IMG/VR virus record: IMGVR_UViG_3300025669_000174
Location: 1-25,833 of that record
Source of the DNA: a virus
Reading direction: 5' to 3' (one strand)
DNA length: 25,833 nucleotides
Position numbers and translations under genes: made by a program. Numbering within the stretch: the first letter of the stretch is position 1; each line of letters opens with the position of its first letter. The notes under the pieces are model-generated. The model was not told the origin of the DNA, searched no databases, and saw nothing but the letters and a program-made list of their open reading frames with translations. Shown here piece by piece: positions 5,514 through 13,956 of this stretch.

Positions 5514-5675
5514 ATGAGTAAAGAAGAACTAAAACACTCATTATGCTCCAACTGTCATCGCTTAAAGACTGTTTTATATGGAGATCATAATGGTAAGGTG
5601 TATATCCCTAATGACAAATTTACCTTTGCTAAATTTAAGGAGAAATATGGTAATAGTAAAACAATAATAAACTAA
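5514..5675 (+). CDS. Small Cys-pair protein
   Basis: A 53-residue protein with one CSNCH knuckle (residues 11-15), then a beta-like stretch (TVLYGDHNGKVYIP) and a basic helix (FAKFKEKYG). Only one Cys pair is present, so a metal site would need the His residues or a partner chain. It ends 4 nt before the small-terminase-like gene. Confidence 0.5.
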   Translation: MSKEELKHSLCSNCHRLKTVLYGDHNGKVYIPNDKFTFAKFKEKYGNSKTIIN

Positions 5676-5679
5676 TATT

Positions 5680-5967
5680 ATGCCATTCAAAAGTGGTAAG
5701 GATTGGAACGGTAATGCCAATGGAAGACCTAAGAATCCCGCAATACATGAGCTTGAAGAAGCTATTAAAACAGTAGAGAAGAAGAAAAAGAAAACCTTAC
5801 TTCAACATTTTGTTACCCGTGCATTCAAAGAAGACAAGGTATTAGTAGCCGTAATGAAGAAACGAGTACCTGATCTATCATCAGTTGACATGACAGTTGA
5901 TGTAGACGGTGCAATACAAATCGTTATGGATGGTAAAAAGACAGATAAACCTAACAAAAAGAAATGA
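5680..5967 (+). CDS. Small-terminase-like protein (DUF5681-type N-terminus)
   Basis: A 95-residue protein that opens with FKSGKDWNGNANGRPKNP, a version of the FKxGxSGNxxGRPKG signature found at the N-terminus of DUF5681 proteins next to phage terminases. A Lys-rich helix (residues 26-40) and a mixed middle follow, and the tail is again Lys-rich. Position one gene ahead of the large terminase suggests the DNA-recognition partner of the packaging motor, but it is shorter than classical small terminases. The stop overlaps the next start by four bases (ATGA). Confidence 0.55.
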   Translation: MPFKSGKDWNGNANGRPKNPAIHELEEAIKTVEKKKKKTLLQHFVTRAFKEDKVLVAVMKKRVPDLSSVDMTVDVDGAIQIVMDGKKTDKPNKKK

Positions 5968-6281
5968 ATTTCAATATATTAAAACGAATTTTCAAGAACT
6001 TATTAACTAACTTCAAACCAATGGACGAAGAAAGTACTCCAGTAGAAGCTCCTGAAGTAGAAGCTCCAACTGAGGAAGTAGCAGAAGCTCCTGTTGAGGA
6101 ATCAACAGAAGAAGCTACTACTGAAGAAGCTCCAAAAGAAGACGACGAACCTTCTGGTTCAGACCCATCTTACGTTTCAGGCCCTGAAGATGCTCTTAGC
6201 GAAGAAGCAATAGCTCAAAATGCTAAAGAGAAAGAAGCAGGATCAGATCACACAGACGAAGAGAAGAAAGAAACTGAATAG
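5964..6281 (+). CDS. Acidic low-complexity protein
   Basis: A 105-residue protein with a basic N-terminus (MNFNILKRIFKNLL) followed by about 85 residues rich in Glu, Ala, Pro and Thr (for example EAPTEEVAEAP), predicted disordered. An internal ATG at 6021 would give the acidic part alone (MDEEST), but the four-base overlap with the previous gene supports the first start. Such acidic proteins beside terminase or scaffold genes can mimic DNA or act as assembly chaperones; no specific role can be shown. Confidence 0.55.
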   Translation: MNFNILKRIFKNLLTNFKPMDEESTPVEAPEVEAPTEEVAEAPVEESTEEATTEEAPKEDDEPSGSDPSYVSGPEDALSEEAIAQNAKEKEAGSDHTDEEKKETE

Positions 6282-6287
6282 AAATGA

Positions 6288-8783
6288 ATGCAAAAAGTAA
6301 AGTTTTCAGAACTTGCTAAGTTTTTCCCAAAGCAACTCGAAGCGAGTAAAGCTGCTTCCTCCCATAAATTCACACTATATGGCGGAGCTATGGGAGGGGG
6401 AAAACTATTAAGACTTAATGAGGATATACCAACTCCCAATGGATGGATAAAAAATAAAGATATTATTGTTGGTGACTATGTATTAGGTGAAAATGGGAAA
6501 CCCGTCATGGTTATGGGTGTTACTGAACCAACAGAGGATGAAGCATACGAATTGTTTTTCTCTGATGGAACATCAATGATTGCTGGACAAAGTCATCTAT
6601 GGAAGACGATGACTATTCGAGAAAGAGGAATAGCATCTAGGCGAAATGATGTATATCGACTCAAAAGAAAACAAACAAGAGTAAAGCTAGGTACTGGTAA
6701 ACGACCAGATCTTGCAATACTGAATACAAAACGTACCTTTAATTATTTAGAACCCTCGACTGGGACAATAAGAACCACGAAAGAAATAGCTGAAACCGTA
6801 TTAGTTGATGGTAATAATAATCACTCTATAGAACAACCAGAGCCATTAGTATTGCTAGAGAAGAATCTACCGATTTCCCCTTATACACTTGGTGCTTGGC
6901 TCGGTGATGGAACCTCAATCAGTGGTGGTATAACTGGGATTGATAAAGAGATTTTTGAAAATATAGAGAGAGATGGGTTTACTGTCACTCATCATGCTAA
7001 TATAAAATCACACAATATTACTGGTTTTATTGGATTGATTCGTAAATATGGATTGTATAGAAATAAGCATATACCGAGTGAATATTTAAGAGCTTCGCAT
7101 AATCAGCGATTGGCACTTTTGCAAGGGGTTATGGATACAGATGGTTGGTGCGATAAAGACGGTGGTATAGGAATAACACTTAAAGATAAACGGTTATTTG
7201 AGAATGTAGTAGAATTGATTAGAACATTTGGCATCGTTGTTCATACTTCATTGGTGGAAAAGACGTGTTACAACAATGGTAAGATAGGAATGTATCATAA
7301 TGCTAAGTTTATAACTACCATCCCAGTATTCCGTTTAAGCAGGAAAGTGTCTCGACAAAAACATAAGATTAATTCTAGAAATAACAGGCGATATATCGTC
7401 GATGTACAGTTAGTTGGTAAACAGAAGATGAGGTGTATACAGATTGCAAACCATGATGGAATGTATATTGCTGGCAAGCAGTTTATACCAACTCATAATA
7501 GCTATTGGATACGTTGGCATGTAGCTGAGTATCTATTAGAGAAAACAATTGAAACTGGATTAAAAGGAATTGTAGGAGGTATATTCTGCGAGGATTATCC
7601 AGCATTAAAAGATAGACACCTTTCAAAACTAACATTTGAGTTCCCGGAATGGTTGGGAGATTTCCACGCAGATCATAAACAGTACGGAAAAGCATTCATT
7701 GCCAAGCCACAATATGGTAGTTGGGTAATAGTATTTCGTAACCTAGATGATCCTAGTAAGTATAAATCAGCAGAATTTGCCATTATTGCAGTAGATGAGC
7801 TTACTATGAACTCAAAAGACAAGTTTGATTTCCTTAGAACGCGTCTCAGGTGGCCGGGTGTCACTGATGTACGCTTCATTGCAGGAACAAATCCCGGTGG
7901 AATAGGGCATGGTTGGGTTAAACAATTATGGATGGATCGAGTCTTTGAAGAGACAGAGAAGGAAGCAGATCAATTTATATTCGTTCAATCTAAAGCAGAT
8001 GACAATCCCCTACTTAATAAGAGCTACTATGACTCATTAGATGGCTTACCAGAATCAATGCGTAGAGCATTCAAAGATGGTAATTGGGATGTATTTGAAG
8101 GACAAGCATTCACTGATTGGAACCAAAGTAAAGTAGTTGTAAAGCCTGAAGACATGCCGATCGAAGCTGAATATGAGAAGTTTATGTGCTTTGACTACGG
8201 TTTCACAGCTCCGGGTGCATTATACTGGTGTGCAATAGATTACGAAGGTAACATAATTGTATACAGAGAGATCTACAGCACTGGGAAGACTTACAAAGAT
8301 TGGGCTGAAGACGCTAGAGACTACTCAGGATTCACAGAGACAGAAGACCCATCACGACGTGAAGCAATCAAATACATAGTAGTTGGAGTAGATTCATTCA
8401 AGAAGAACGAACAAACGCGCAAGAGTGGTGTTGAAGTAATGCGAACAATATTCCCCATACGCTATGAACAAGCATATACAAACAGACATCAAGGTAAGAT
8501 TGAGTTCCATCAACGCTTAAAAGGCCCAACAATATTCTTCTGGAACACTTGTAAAGAAGCAATCAGAACAATACCAGAACTCATTACAGACAAGCATGAC
8601 ATTGAAGATGTTGATTGTGGAGAGGATCACGCCTATGACTCGATACGATACGGAATGATGAGCAGACGTATCAAGACTAAATCAGCTGCACCACTTGATC
8701 CAGTACAACAGAAGTTCGAAGAATGGAAGAGAAAGGATAGAGATTTTGCTAGTAAGACTAATAAACGTTTCCGCTCACTATAA
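6288..8783 (+). CDS. terL: Terminase large subunit, interrupted by a class 3-like intein
   Basis: An 831-residue precursor; removing intein residues 40-404 leaves a 466-residue terminase, a normal size. The Walker A motif is restored only after splicing: GAMGGGK (ending K39) joins S405. Walker B is FAIIAVDE (D503, E504), and GTNPGG (533-538) is the coupling motif. The C-terminal RNase H-like nuclease has acidic residues at D636 (CFDYG), D702 (GVDSF) and D784 (HAYDS). The enzyme is the ATP-driven motor and nuclease that packages DNA through the portal. Without splicing the P-loop is broken, so packaging should depend on intein activity. Upstream is the acidic gene; the next small gene starts in the stop codon (TAATG). 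Confidence 0.95.
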   Translation: MQKVKFSELAKFFPKQLEASKAASSHKFTLYGGAMGGGKLLRLNEDIPTPNGWIKNKDIIVGDYVLGENGKPVMVMGVTEPTEDEAYELFFSDGTSMIAGQSHLWKTMTIRERGIASRRNDVYRLKRKQTRVKLGTGKRPDLAILNTKRTFNYLEPSTGTIRTTKEIAETVLVDGNNNHSIEQPEPLVLLEKNLPISPYTLGAWLGDGTSISGGITGIDKEIFENIERDGFTVTHHANIKSHNITGFIGLIRKYGLYRNKHIPSEYLRASHNQRLALLQGVMDTDGWCDKDGGIGITLKDKRLFENVVELIRTFGIVVHTSLVEKTCYNNGKIGMYHNAKFITTIPVFRLSRKVSRQKHKINSRNNRRYIVDVQLVGKQKMRCIQIANHDGMYIAGKQFIPTHNSYWIRWHVAEYLLEKTIETGLKGIVGGIFCEDYPALKDRHLSKLTFEFPEWLGDFHADHKQYGKAFIAKPQYGSWVIVFRNLDDPSKYKSAEFAIIAVDELTMNSKDKFDFLRTRLRWPGVTDVRFIAGTNPGGIGHGWVKQLWMDRVFEETEKEADQFIFVQSKADDNPLLNKSYYDSLDGLPESMRRAFKDGNWDVFEGQAFTDWNQSKVVVKPEDMPIEAEYEKFMCFDYGFTAPGALYWCAIDYEGNIIVYREIYSTGKTYKDWAEDARDYSGFTETEDPSRREAIKYIVVGVDSFKKNEQTRKSGVEVMRTIFPIRYEQAYTNRHQGKIEFHQRLKGPTIFFWNTCKEAIRTIPELITDKHDIEDVDCGEDHAYDSIRYGMMSRRIKTKSAAPLDPVQQKFEEWKRKDRDFASKTNKRFRSL
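6405..7499 (+). mobile_element. Intein with LAGLIDADG endonuclease; Trp-Cys-Thr (class 3) signature
   Basis: Residues 40-404 of the precursor (365 aa). The first residue is Leu, so the usual Cys/Ser/Ala nucleophile is missing. Instead the class 3 set is present: Trp after the block B His (SHLW, H103 and W105), Cys at block F position 4 (MRCIQI, C383) and Thr in block G (PTHN, T402), ending in Asn404 with Ser405 as the +1 residue. In class 3 inteins the block F Cys starts splicing. The central domain has two LAGLIDADG-type motifs, LGAWLGDG (201-208) and LLQGVMDTDG (277-286), both with intact Asp, so the homing endonuclease looks active. The insertion point is between Lys and Ser of Walker A. 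Confidence 0.9.
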
Positions 8784-8944
8784 TGAAAGTTCACTTTAGA
8801 AGAAAATCTATTCAGATACTCATACCAGTAAAAGGTGGACAGCATGAGATGAAGACTGAAACATACCAGAAGTACAAAAGAGATTCAGAAGGATTCAAGG
8901 AACTCCAGAGATTAATACAAAAGATTAAGAATGAATTTGAATAG
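8783..8944 (+). CDS. Hypothetical 53-residue basic protein
   Basis: The ATG overlaps the terminase stop (TAATG). The protein begins with a beta-like stretch (MKVHFRRKSIQILIPV) and ends in a charged helix (FKELQRLIQKIKNEFE). It overlaps the next gene by 14 nt. Translational coupling to the terminase suggests a packaging or head role, but it matches no family I know. Confidence 0.5.
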   Translation: MKVHFRRKSIQILIPVKGGQHEMKTETYQKYKRDSEGFKELQRLIQKIKNEFE

Positions 8945-9170
8945 AGTAAAAATCGTATCGAGTCATAACAATGGTCATCTCCATCTGTATTTGTTACTAA
9001 TACTCCATTTGCATAATTTCGAAGACATAAGCGAAGAGAAGGAACGCTTTTGGAGACAAGCTATAATAGACTCAAGTATCATTACAGTCAACGATGTTAT
9101 TGACATATACACAATATTAAAAAATAATAAATTACTTACCAAATTAAAAGATGGCAGACAAAAAGATTAA
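8931..9170 (+). CDS. Hypothetical 79-residue protein
   Basis: Overlaps the previous gene by 14 nt and the portal gene by 20 nt. The N-terminal third is unusual (His/Leu-rich, HLHLYLLLILHLHNF); the rest is a normal charged helical protein (ISEEKERFWRQAIIDSS). A later start is possible. The compact overlaps favour a real gene. No family recognised. Confidence 0.45.
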   Translation: MNLNRVKIVSSHNNGHLHLYLLLILHLHNFEDISEEKERFWRQAIIDSSIITVNDVIDIYTILKNNKLLTKLKDGRQKD

Positions 9171-11181
9171 AAAAGAAGACTTCGATGAGAAGAAAGAATG
9201 GTCAAAACAGTCTGAACCAGAGATGGTTGATACTTATGATTGGCTTGATAATCGTATTGACGAGGAATTAAAACGTTCTCGCGAAAGTGTATTTGGCAAG
9301 AACCTTGATGAATTATGGAAATCCATAGACAATATTTACATACCACAGAAACTTTCAAAGCAAGACGGTGGAACAGTAGCATTCGCATCAGATGATGAGA
9401 AAGGCTGGCTATCTCGCCCAGTTAAACTCGGAGATGATGACTGGCAATCAGATATATCCACTACAGACTTCTATAGTAAGCTACAAACAGCAGTTAGTAT
9501 CCTTGTAGAACGTAATCCAGAGGGTGTATTCATACCAAAGGCACGTAAATTTGAAAAAAACACAAAACTAGTAGAAGCTCTTTACAAAGACTCATGGCAA
9601 AAAGGAAAATCAAAACGAAAGTATTTACTACCATTTACATTCAACTTAGTTAAATACGGATGGTCTATTGGACGTACATATCCTAAACTAGAAGTACGCA
9701 CAGTAGCTGATGAGGATGGTAATGAAAGAGAAATAGAAGATTACAACGGAGTATTTCGTGAAGCATTAGATCCCAAGAGATGCTGGATTGATGACATGGC
9801 AAAGGCTGATGACCAAGATTCAGCACGTGATTGGTGTTGGGAGATTGATTATGGATACGATGTATTCAAAGAGTTATTCCCCAAAGAAGAATACAATAAT
9901 ATAGATTCAGTCAAACCACCTAGTAAAAAAGATGAAGACGATGAGTCAGGTGAATCATATCAAGACAAAGAAATCATTACATGTGTATTCTATGAAAACA
10001 AAAGTAGAGATATATTCGCAATCCGTGCTAACGGAGTATGGATTCTAGTAGACTCACTACCAGCAGATCACAAGAAACTCTCATGCTCATGGACATATTG
10101 TACTGAACGAAACACAAACACTCCATATGGTATAGGACTCATAGAAGCTATGAAAGAGTCTAAGGCGCTTAAAGATAAGCTCATAAACATGACCATGGAT
10201 CAACTCGTGCTCTCAATCTATAAGATGTTCTTCCATACTGGCACAGATCAGATCGATGGAGATGGACGTATAGAGATTGAACCGGGTGTAGGTATACAGG
10301 TTATGGATCCAAAGAATATCGAATGGATGAATATTCCCGGTCCGGGACAAGAAGCATGGAAAGGTATTGATCTTGCAGATCAACAAATCGATGAAGACTC
10401 AGGTATTACCAAAGGTGTTGAAGGTCAAGTAACAGGTGGAACACTTGGTGAAGTATTCCAAGCTAAAGAAGCTGCACTTAAACGATTAAAGATTCCTCTC
10501 TGGAATATTGTAGACGCATTAGAAGTTGATGCTCAGCTTACAATCGCTCTCAATGAGCAGATCATGTCAGTACCAGAGGTTATTCAAATAACAGATTCCG
10601 AAACTATCCGTAATTACATGCAGGAGATTCAGAGTGATCCAGAGTTATTCTTCAGAAAGGACAACGAAGAGACTGGTGAAGAAGAGTTCTTCGCTAAACG
10701 ATTCCCTGAAACATATATCAACTTAGAATCAGACAAGGAAGGAAACCTCAATGAAACAGAAGACGCTCGATTCTTCAGAACAAAACCATCTGGACTTTCA
10801 TGGAACGGTATAGTCTATATCAAACCTCAATCAATCCTAGAACATACAAAGGAGCTTGATAAACAAATGACGTTAGAGATGAGCAATCTAGTGATCCCAT
10901 TGATTCAACAGTATGTTGTAGGAGCATTTTATTTAGAGAAACCTATCAGACAGATCCTCAAGATATACGATCGAAAATGGGAAGACTGGATGCCTACACA
11001 AGAAGAGCAACAGCAACAAGTACAGCAAGGAGCGCCACAACAGGGTGCACCACAGCAATCTGGAGCACAAACAGTTGTACCACCGGGTGATGTAGGTACT
11101 AAACCCAAAGAGGGTACTGGTGGATTACTCAATAGAATAGCTGGTGGAGTACGTAATATCTTTAAGGGAGAAAATAGATAA
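9151..11181 (+). CDS. Portal protein
   Basis: A 676-residue acidic protein directly downstream of the large terminase, the standard place for the portal, the dodecameric ring through which DNA enters the capsid. Length, a charged N-terminus, a central region with the order expected of portals (FREALDPKRCWIDDM, then AIRANGVWILVDSLPADHKK) and a long helical region (SKALKDKLINMTMDQLVLS) support this. The tail from residue 616 is Gln/Pro-rich (QQQQVQQGAPQQ) and ends in a Gly/Lys amphipathic segment (GGLLNRIAGGVRNIFKG). Similarity was judged by eye, so the subfamily is open. The gene starts inside the upstream gene by 20 nt. Confidence 0.75.
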   Translation: MADKKIKKEDFDEKKEWSKQSEPEMVDTYDWLDNRIDEELKRSRESVFGKNLDELWKSIDNIYIPQKLSKQDGGTVAFASDDEKGWLSRPVKLGDDDWQSDISTTDFYSKLQTAVSILVERNPEGVFIPKARKFEKNTKLVEALYKDSWQKGKSKRKYLLPFTFNLVKYGWSIGRTYPKLEVRTVADEDGNEREIEDYNGVFREALDPKRCWIDDMAKADDQDSARDWCWEIDYGYDVFKELFPKEEYNNIDSVKPPSKKDEDDESGESYQDKEIITCVFYENKSRDIFAIRANGVWILVDSLPADHKKLSCSWTYCTERNTNTPYGIGLIEAMKESKALKDKLINMTMDQLVLSIYKMFFHTGTDQIDGDGRIEIEPGVGIQVMDPKNIEWMNIPGPGQEAWKGIDLADQQIDEDSGITKGVEGQVTGGTLGEVFQAKEAALKRLKIPLWNIVDALEVDAQLTIALNEQIMSVPEVIQITDSETIRNYMQEIQSDPELFFRKDNEETGEEEFFAKRFPETYINLESDKEGNLNETEDARFFRTKPSGLSWNGIVYIKPQSILEHTKELDKQMTLEMSNLVIPLIQQYVVGAFYLEKPIRQILKIYDRKWEDWMPTQEEQQQQVQQGAPQQGAPQQSGAQTVVPPGDVGTKPKEGTGGLLNRIAGGVRNIFKGENR

Positions 11182-11182
11182 T

Positions 11183-11422
11183 ATGTTTGAAGATCAACGC
11201 AACGAGCAATTAAGAAAGTTAATACAATCACCTCAATGGAAAGCGTTTGAAGATCTGGAACTATCACTTAGGGGAAAGTTACGTGGAAAACGAATCTCAG
11301 CAGTTGGTAAAACATTAGATCAAATAGCAATTAATACATTGGAAATTGAAGGGAAGATAGAGGGTATGCGTTATTTATTAGAAGAAGCATATCGATTAGC
11401 AAGAGAACAACCTAAAGAATAA
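11183..11422 (+). CDS. Hypothetical 79-residue helical protein
   Basis: The preferred start is ATG 11183, one base after the portal stop, with AAGGGAG about 13 nt upstream; a longer frame from 11144 would overlap the portal without need. The protein (MFEDQRNEQLRKL...) is almost all helix and charged, with heptad-like spacing (LDQIAINTLEIEGKIEGMRYLL). A head-assembly or connector accessory role is plausible from position only. Confidence 0.6.
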   Translation: MFEDQRNEQLRKLIQSPQWKAFEDLELSLRGKLRGKRISAVGKTLDQIAINTLEIEGKIEGMRYLLEEAYRLAREQPKE

Positions 11423-11425
11423 TAT

Positions 11426-11845
11426 ATGGAAAAAGGAGAAAAAGAAAAACAAGAAGAATCAAAGTTCGATGAGTACCGTGATATGAGTATCCCACTTCAA
11501 GGAGGTGGACAGATCGATATTACAGTCAATTGGAACAAAGAAGTTACACCAAGTAAGTATATTAAACTTAAATGGGATGACAAAGAAGGTGTTGTATGGC
11601 GTGGTGATCTCCACAATATAATGTTGATGCTTGCTAACCTCGCGCAACAAAAGGAATTGATACAAAAAGACTTCGCTAGTGTAAAGAGTTATGATACAAT
11701 ACTAGGAATAAAGGCTCATAGAGCTGTTGAAGTAGGAGAAGAGTTGAAGATTGCCTGCACAATACAATACGATCCAAATGGCATGAGAGAGCCAAAGATC
11801 TTTACAACAGGTAAGACTCCAATTAAATCTCAGTTTGAAATATAA
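11426..11845 (+). CDS. Hypothetical 139-residue protein
   Basis: A Lys/Glu-rich N-terminus (MEKGEKEKQEESKFDEYRD), then a probable beta-rich domain (GGGQIDITVNWNKEV, KYIKLKWDDKEGVVWRG) with one helix (HNIMLMLANLAQQKELIQK). Lies in the portal-to-scaffold segment, 3 nt after the previous gene. No family recognised; a minor head protein is possible. Confidence 0.55.
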   Translation: MEKGEKEKQEESKFDEYRDMSIPLQGGGQIDITVNWNKEVTPSKYIKLKWDDKEGVVWRGDLHNIMLMLANLAQQKELIQKDFASVKSYDTILGIKAHRAVEVGEELKIACTIQYDPNGMREPKIFTTGKTPIKSQFEI

Positions 11846-11859
11846 TTAATAAGAACATT

Positions 11860-12483
11860 ATGAAATGTCCACATTGTGATAAAGAATACAAAAGAGAGGA
11901 TTTTTACAACAAACATCTAGTATCAGTTCATTCTGATATTGAACCGAATGCAACACAGTTACCGGATAGACCAGCAGATAAACCGATGGAGGATGAAACA
12001 GTATCAGGTTCACCAACAGCAGATATAGATCAAGGTCCAGTAGGTAAACCAGAGGAAAACACAGAACAACCCACTCCTATTATACTTCCCACCCAACCTG
12101 AAACAAGTATAGACCCAACAAGTGATATTGATGCTGAGATAGAAGCTAAGAAGCTTAAATTAAAAGAACTTGACGACCAGATTACAGGTAAAGTAAGTTA
12201 CGTTCCCGGTGAAATTCGCGCAGTAATTGATGACGTACTAGGAACCGAGTTTGAAGCAGAAGTAAACACTCGATCTGATATGCCAGTATTTGAACTAACA
12301 ATCTATGTACCAGACGAATACTCATCACTTCCAAAAGAAGAGAAGGAAATGATTGGCGGACGAGATAAGAGATTTATAGTAATTAAGAATAATGAAGGAG
12401 TCGATGGAACTCGTAACTACTGTAAGCTCGTAAAACAAAATATAAAACAAAACATGGAAGAAAGAATTAAACAACCATCATAA
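11860..12483 (+). CDS. C2H2-type zinc-finger protein with disordered linker
   Basis: A 207-residue protein. Residues 3-24 form one classical finger, CPHC followed 12 residues later by HLVSVH (C3, C6, H19, H24). A Pro/Thr/Asp-rich, probably disordered stretch runs to about residue 90, then a charged helix (AEIEAKKLKLKELDDQI) and a folded C-terminal half (GEIRAVIDDVLGTEFEAEVN, VFELTIYVPDEYS). Single C2H2 fingers are unusual in phage head modules. DNA or protein binding by the finger is likely; the C-terminal domain is unknown. Confidence 0.6.
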   Translation: MKCPHCDKEYKREDFYNKHLVSVHSDIEPNATQLPDRPADKPMEDETVSGSPTADIDQGPVGKPEENTEQPTPIILPTQPETSIDPTSDIDAEIEAKKLKLKELDDQITGKVSYVPGEIRAVIDDVLGTEFEAEVNTRSDMPVFELTIYVPDEYSSLPKEEKEMIGGRDKRFIVIKNNEGVDGTRNYCKLVKQNIKQNMEERIKQPS

Positions 12484-12510
12484 ATAAATAATCAATATAA
12501 CCCAATTTGA

Positions 12511-12520
12511 AGGGAGGTGA
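12511..12520 (+). promoter_or_regulatory. Strong Shine-Dalgarno (AGGGAGGTGA)
   Basis: Nearly full complement to the 16S rRNA 3' end, 4 nt before ATG 12525. It fixes the start of the next gene, since the longer frame from 12507 would place this site inside the coding region. It stands out because most genes in the window have none. Confidence 0.85.
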
Positions 12521-12524
12521 CAAT

Positions 12525-12872
12525 ATGAAGAAAATTAATCTAAATGTAGGGGAGATACTATCAGCACGATTGATAGTTAATGAAGTAAAAGGACTACTAT
12601 CAGAAATTCGTAAGGCGTTAAAAATACTTGATAAAATCGAATTAACAGAAGCAGAACATAAAACTGTCGGAATGACAGAAGCTACAGGTGGTCAGATTTC
12701 TTGGAAAGATCAAAAATTTACCAAAGAAGTTGAACTATCAGACGAACAAGTTGAACTTATGAAGATTCAATTGAAAGGAAAAGCAGATTTTTCAGTAGTA
12801 GGTGCTCAATATGCAGTATCACTAGCTGAAAAACTTGACCCTGAAATGTTCAAAGAAGAAGATAAAAAATAA
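12525..12872 (+). CDS. Hypothetical 115-residue protein ahead of the scaffold gene
   Basis: Start chosen at ATG 12525 (MKKINLNVGEIL) because of the strong Shine-Dalgarno. The protein is mostly helical (IVNEVKGLLSEIRKALKILDKI), with a short beta section (GQISWKDQKFTKEVELS) and an acidic-basic tail. Heptad-like leucines suggest self-association. The strong ribosome site suggests high output, as for an abundant assembly or virion protein. Family not recognised. Confidence 0.6.
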   Translation: MKKINLNVGEILSARLIVNEVKGLLSEIRKALKILDKIELTEAEHKTVGMTEATGGQISWKDQKFTKEVELSDEQVELMKIQLKGKADFSVVGAQYAVSLAEKLDPEMFKEEDKK

Positions 12873-12887
12873 AATGCACATTACAAT

Positions 12888-12988
12888 TTAGTAAAGGGAT
12901 ACACTCCGTGTTTAGGGGAGCTCGCTGAAGCCTGTCTAACACACGTCTTAATTTAGTATCCCTTTATTAGGTTCGTGTTTTAGATAGG
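12888..12988 (+). promoter_or_regulatory. Structured leader RNA with alternative or pseudoknotted stems
   Basis: An outer stem pairs TAAAGGGATAC (12892-12902) with GTATCCCTTTA (12956-12966), 11 perfect pairs extendable by about three more. Inside, CGTGTTTAG (12907-12915) pairs with 12936-12945 with one bulge. The strand 12931-12945 can instead pair with CGTGTTTTAGATAGG (12974-12988), 14 of 15 positions counting one G-U, which crosses the outer stem. The element ends about 86 nt before the scaffold start. No known riboswitch class recognised. Confidence 0.6.
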
Positions 12989-13074
12989 TTCCGGTGAGTT
13001 TCTCTCGCGGGAGCTTATTTAATTTATTCAATACGCTGGCCACTTCATGCCAGTATAAAAGGAAGAGAAAACGT

Positions 13075-13956
13075 ATGGGCGATATAATTAACAATCCTGA
13101 GTTTGATACCTCAGGGACATTAGAGGAAGAGAAACAAGGGGAGAGCGAAGAAACTCCAGTCGAATCTTCCGACGACGAACAAACCGATCCCAATGCCGAA
13201 CCTCAAGAAGACGACACTTCTGAAGAATCATCAGAGGAAGATGAAGTTAACGAAGAGGAAGAGGATGCTGACGAAGCCGTTGAAGGTGGAGACAGTGAGG
13301 GAGATGATAGTACAGACGATGACGATGAGGACGAAGAGACAACTGGTCTATTAAACCAGAAACAGAAACTCAGAGATGAGATTTCTGACCTTCGTAGGGA
13401 AAGGAGATCGGAACGTGGAGATGATAGGTTACCTAAACAGGTTGGCCCACAAACGACTCAACCCCAAGAAAAACCTCAACCTGATGACGACCTAAGCGAT
13501 TATGATGCTGAAGAGATCGAAAGACTCGACAAATTCTTAAAAGTTAAAGGATACGTCAAAAAGGGTGACATACAAGCCACCCAACAGGAAGACATCGAAG
13601 GAGAAGCACTCAGCACATTCATGGATACACATCCTGAATATGATGACGATGATTTATGGGCAAAATTCAGGGAGGAATCGCGTTTCTACGCAAGACCAAC
13701 CGAGATGAAGCCTTCTGAATCGAGAAAATGGTACAAGACATTGTTTAGTAAAATTCACAATTCTATATCAGGTGATTCTTCGTCTAAGACTTCACAGAAA
13801 GAAATCAGCAAGAAAAAAGACACTATAAAGCGAGCCGGTGTCGGAGCTGATAAAGGTGGAGGTACTACCAAGGTCACAAGTTCAAAAAAAGGAGTCTCAG
13901 ATAAAGACCGGCAACATATGCAGGGCTGGGATGACAAAGAACTTGATGATATGTAA
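13075..13956 (+). CDS. Capsid scaffold-like protein
   Basis: Start chosen at ATG 13075 (MGDIINNPEF) with GGAAG about 10 nt upstream; the longer frame from 12994 runs through leader RNA. The 293-residue protein is highly acidic over its first 110 residues (runs of Asp, Glu and Ser), has a coiled-coil segment (LLNQKQKLRDEISDLRRERR), a second acidic middle, and a basic C-terminus with many Lys (KEISKKKDTIKRAG). Acidic, coiled-coil, with a basic C-terminal helix immediately before the capsid genes is the pattern of scaffolding proteins that shape the procapsid and then leave. The identification rests on composition and position. Confidence 0.7.
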   Translation: MGDIINNPEFDTSGTLEEEKQGESEETPVESSDDEQTDPNAEPQEDDTSEESSEEDEVNEEEEDADEAVEGGDSEGDDSTDDDDEDEETTGLLNQKQKLRDEISDLRRERRSERGDDRLPKQVGPQTTQPQEKPQPDDDLSDYDAEEIERLDKFLKVKGYVKKGDIQATQQEDIEGEALSTFMDTHPEYDDDDLWAKFREESRFYARPTEMKPSESRKWYKTLFSKIHNSISGDSSSKTSQKEISKKKDTIKRAGVGADKGGGTTKVTSSKKGVSDKDRQHMQGWDDKELDDM

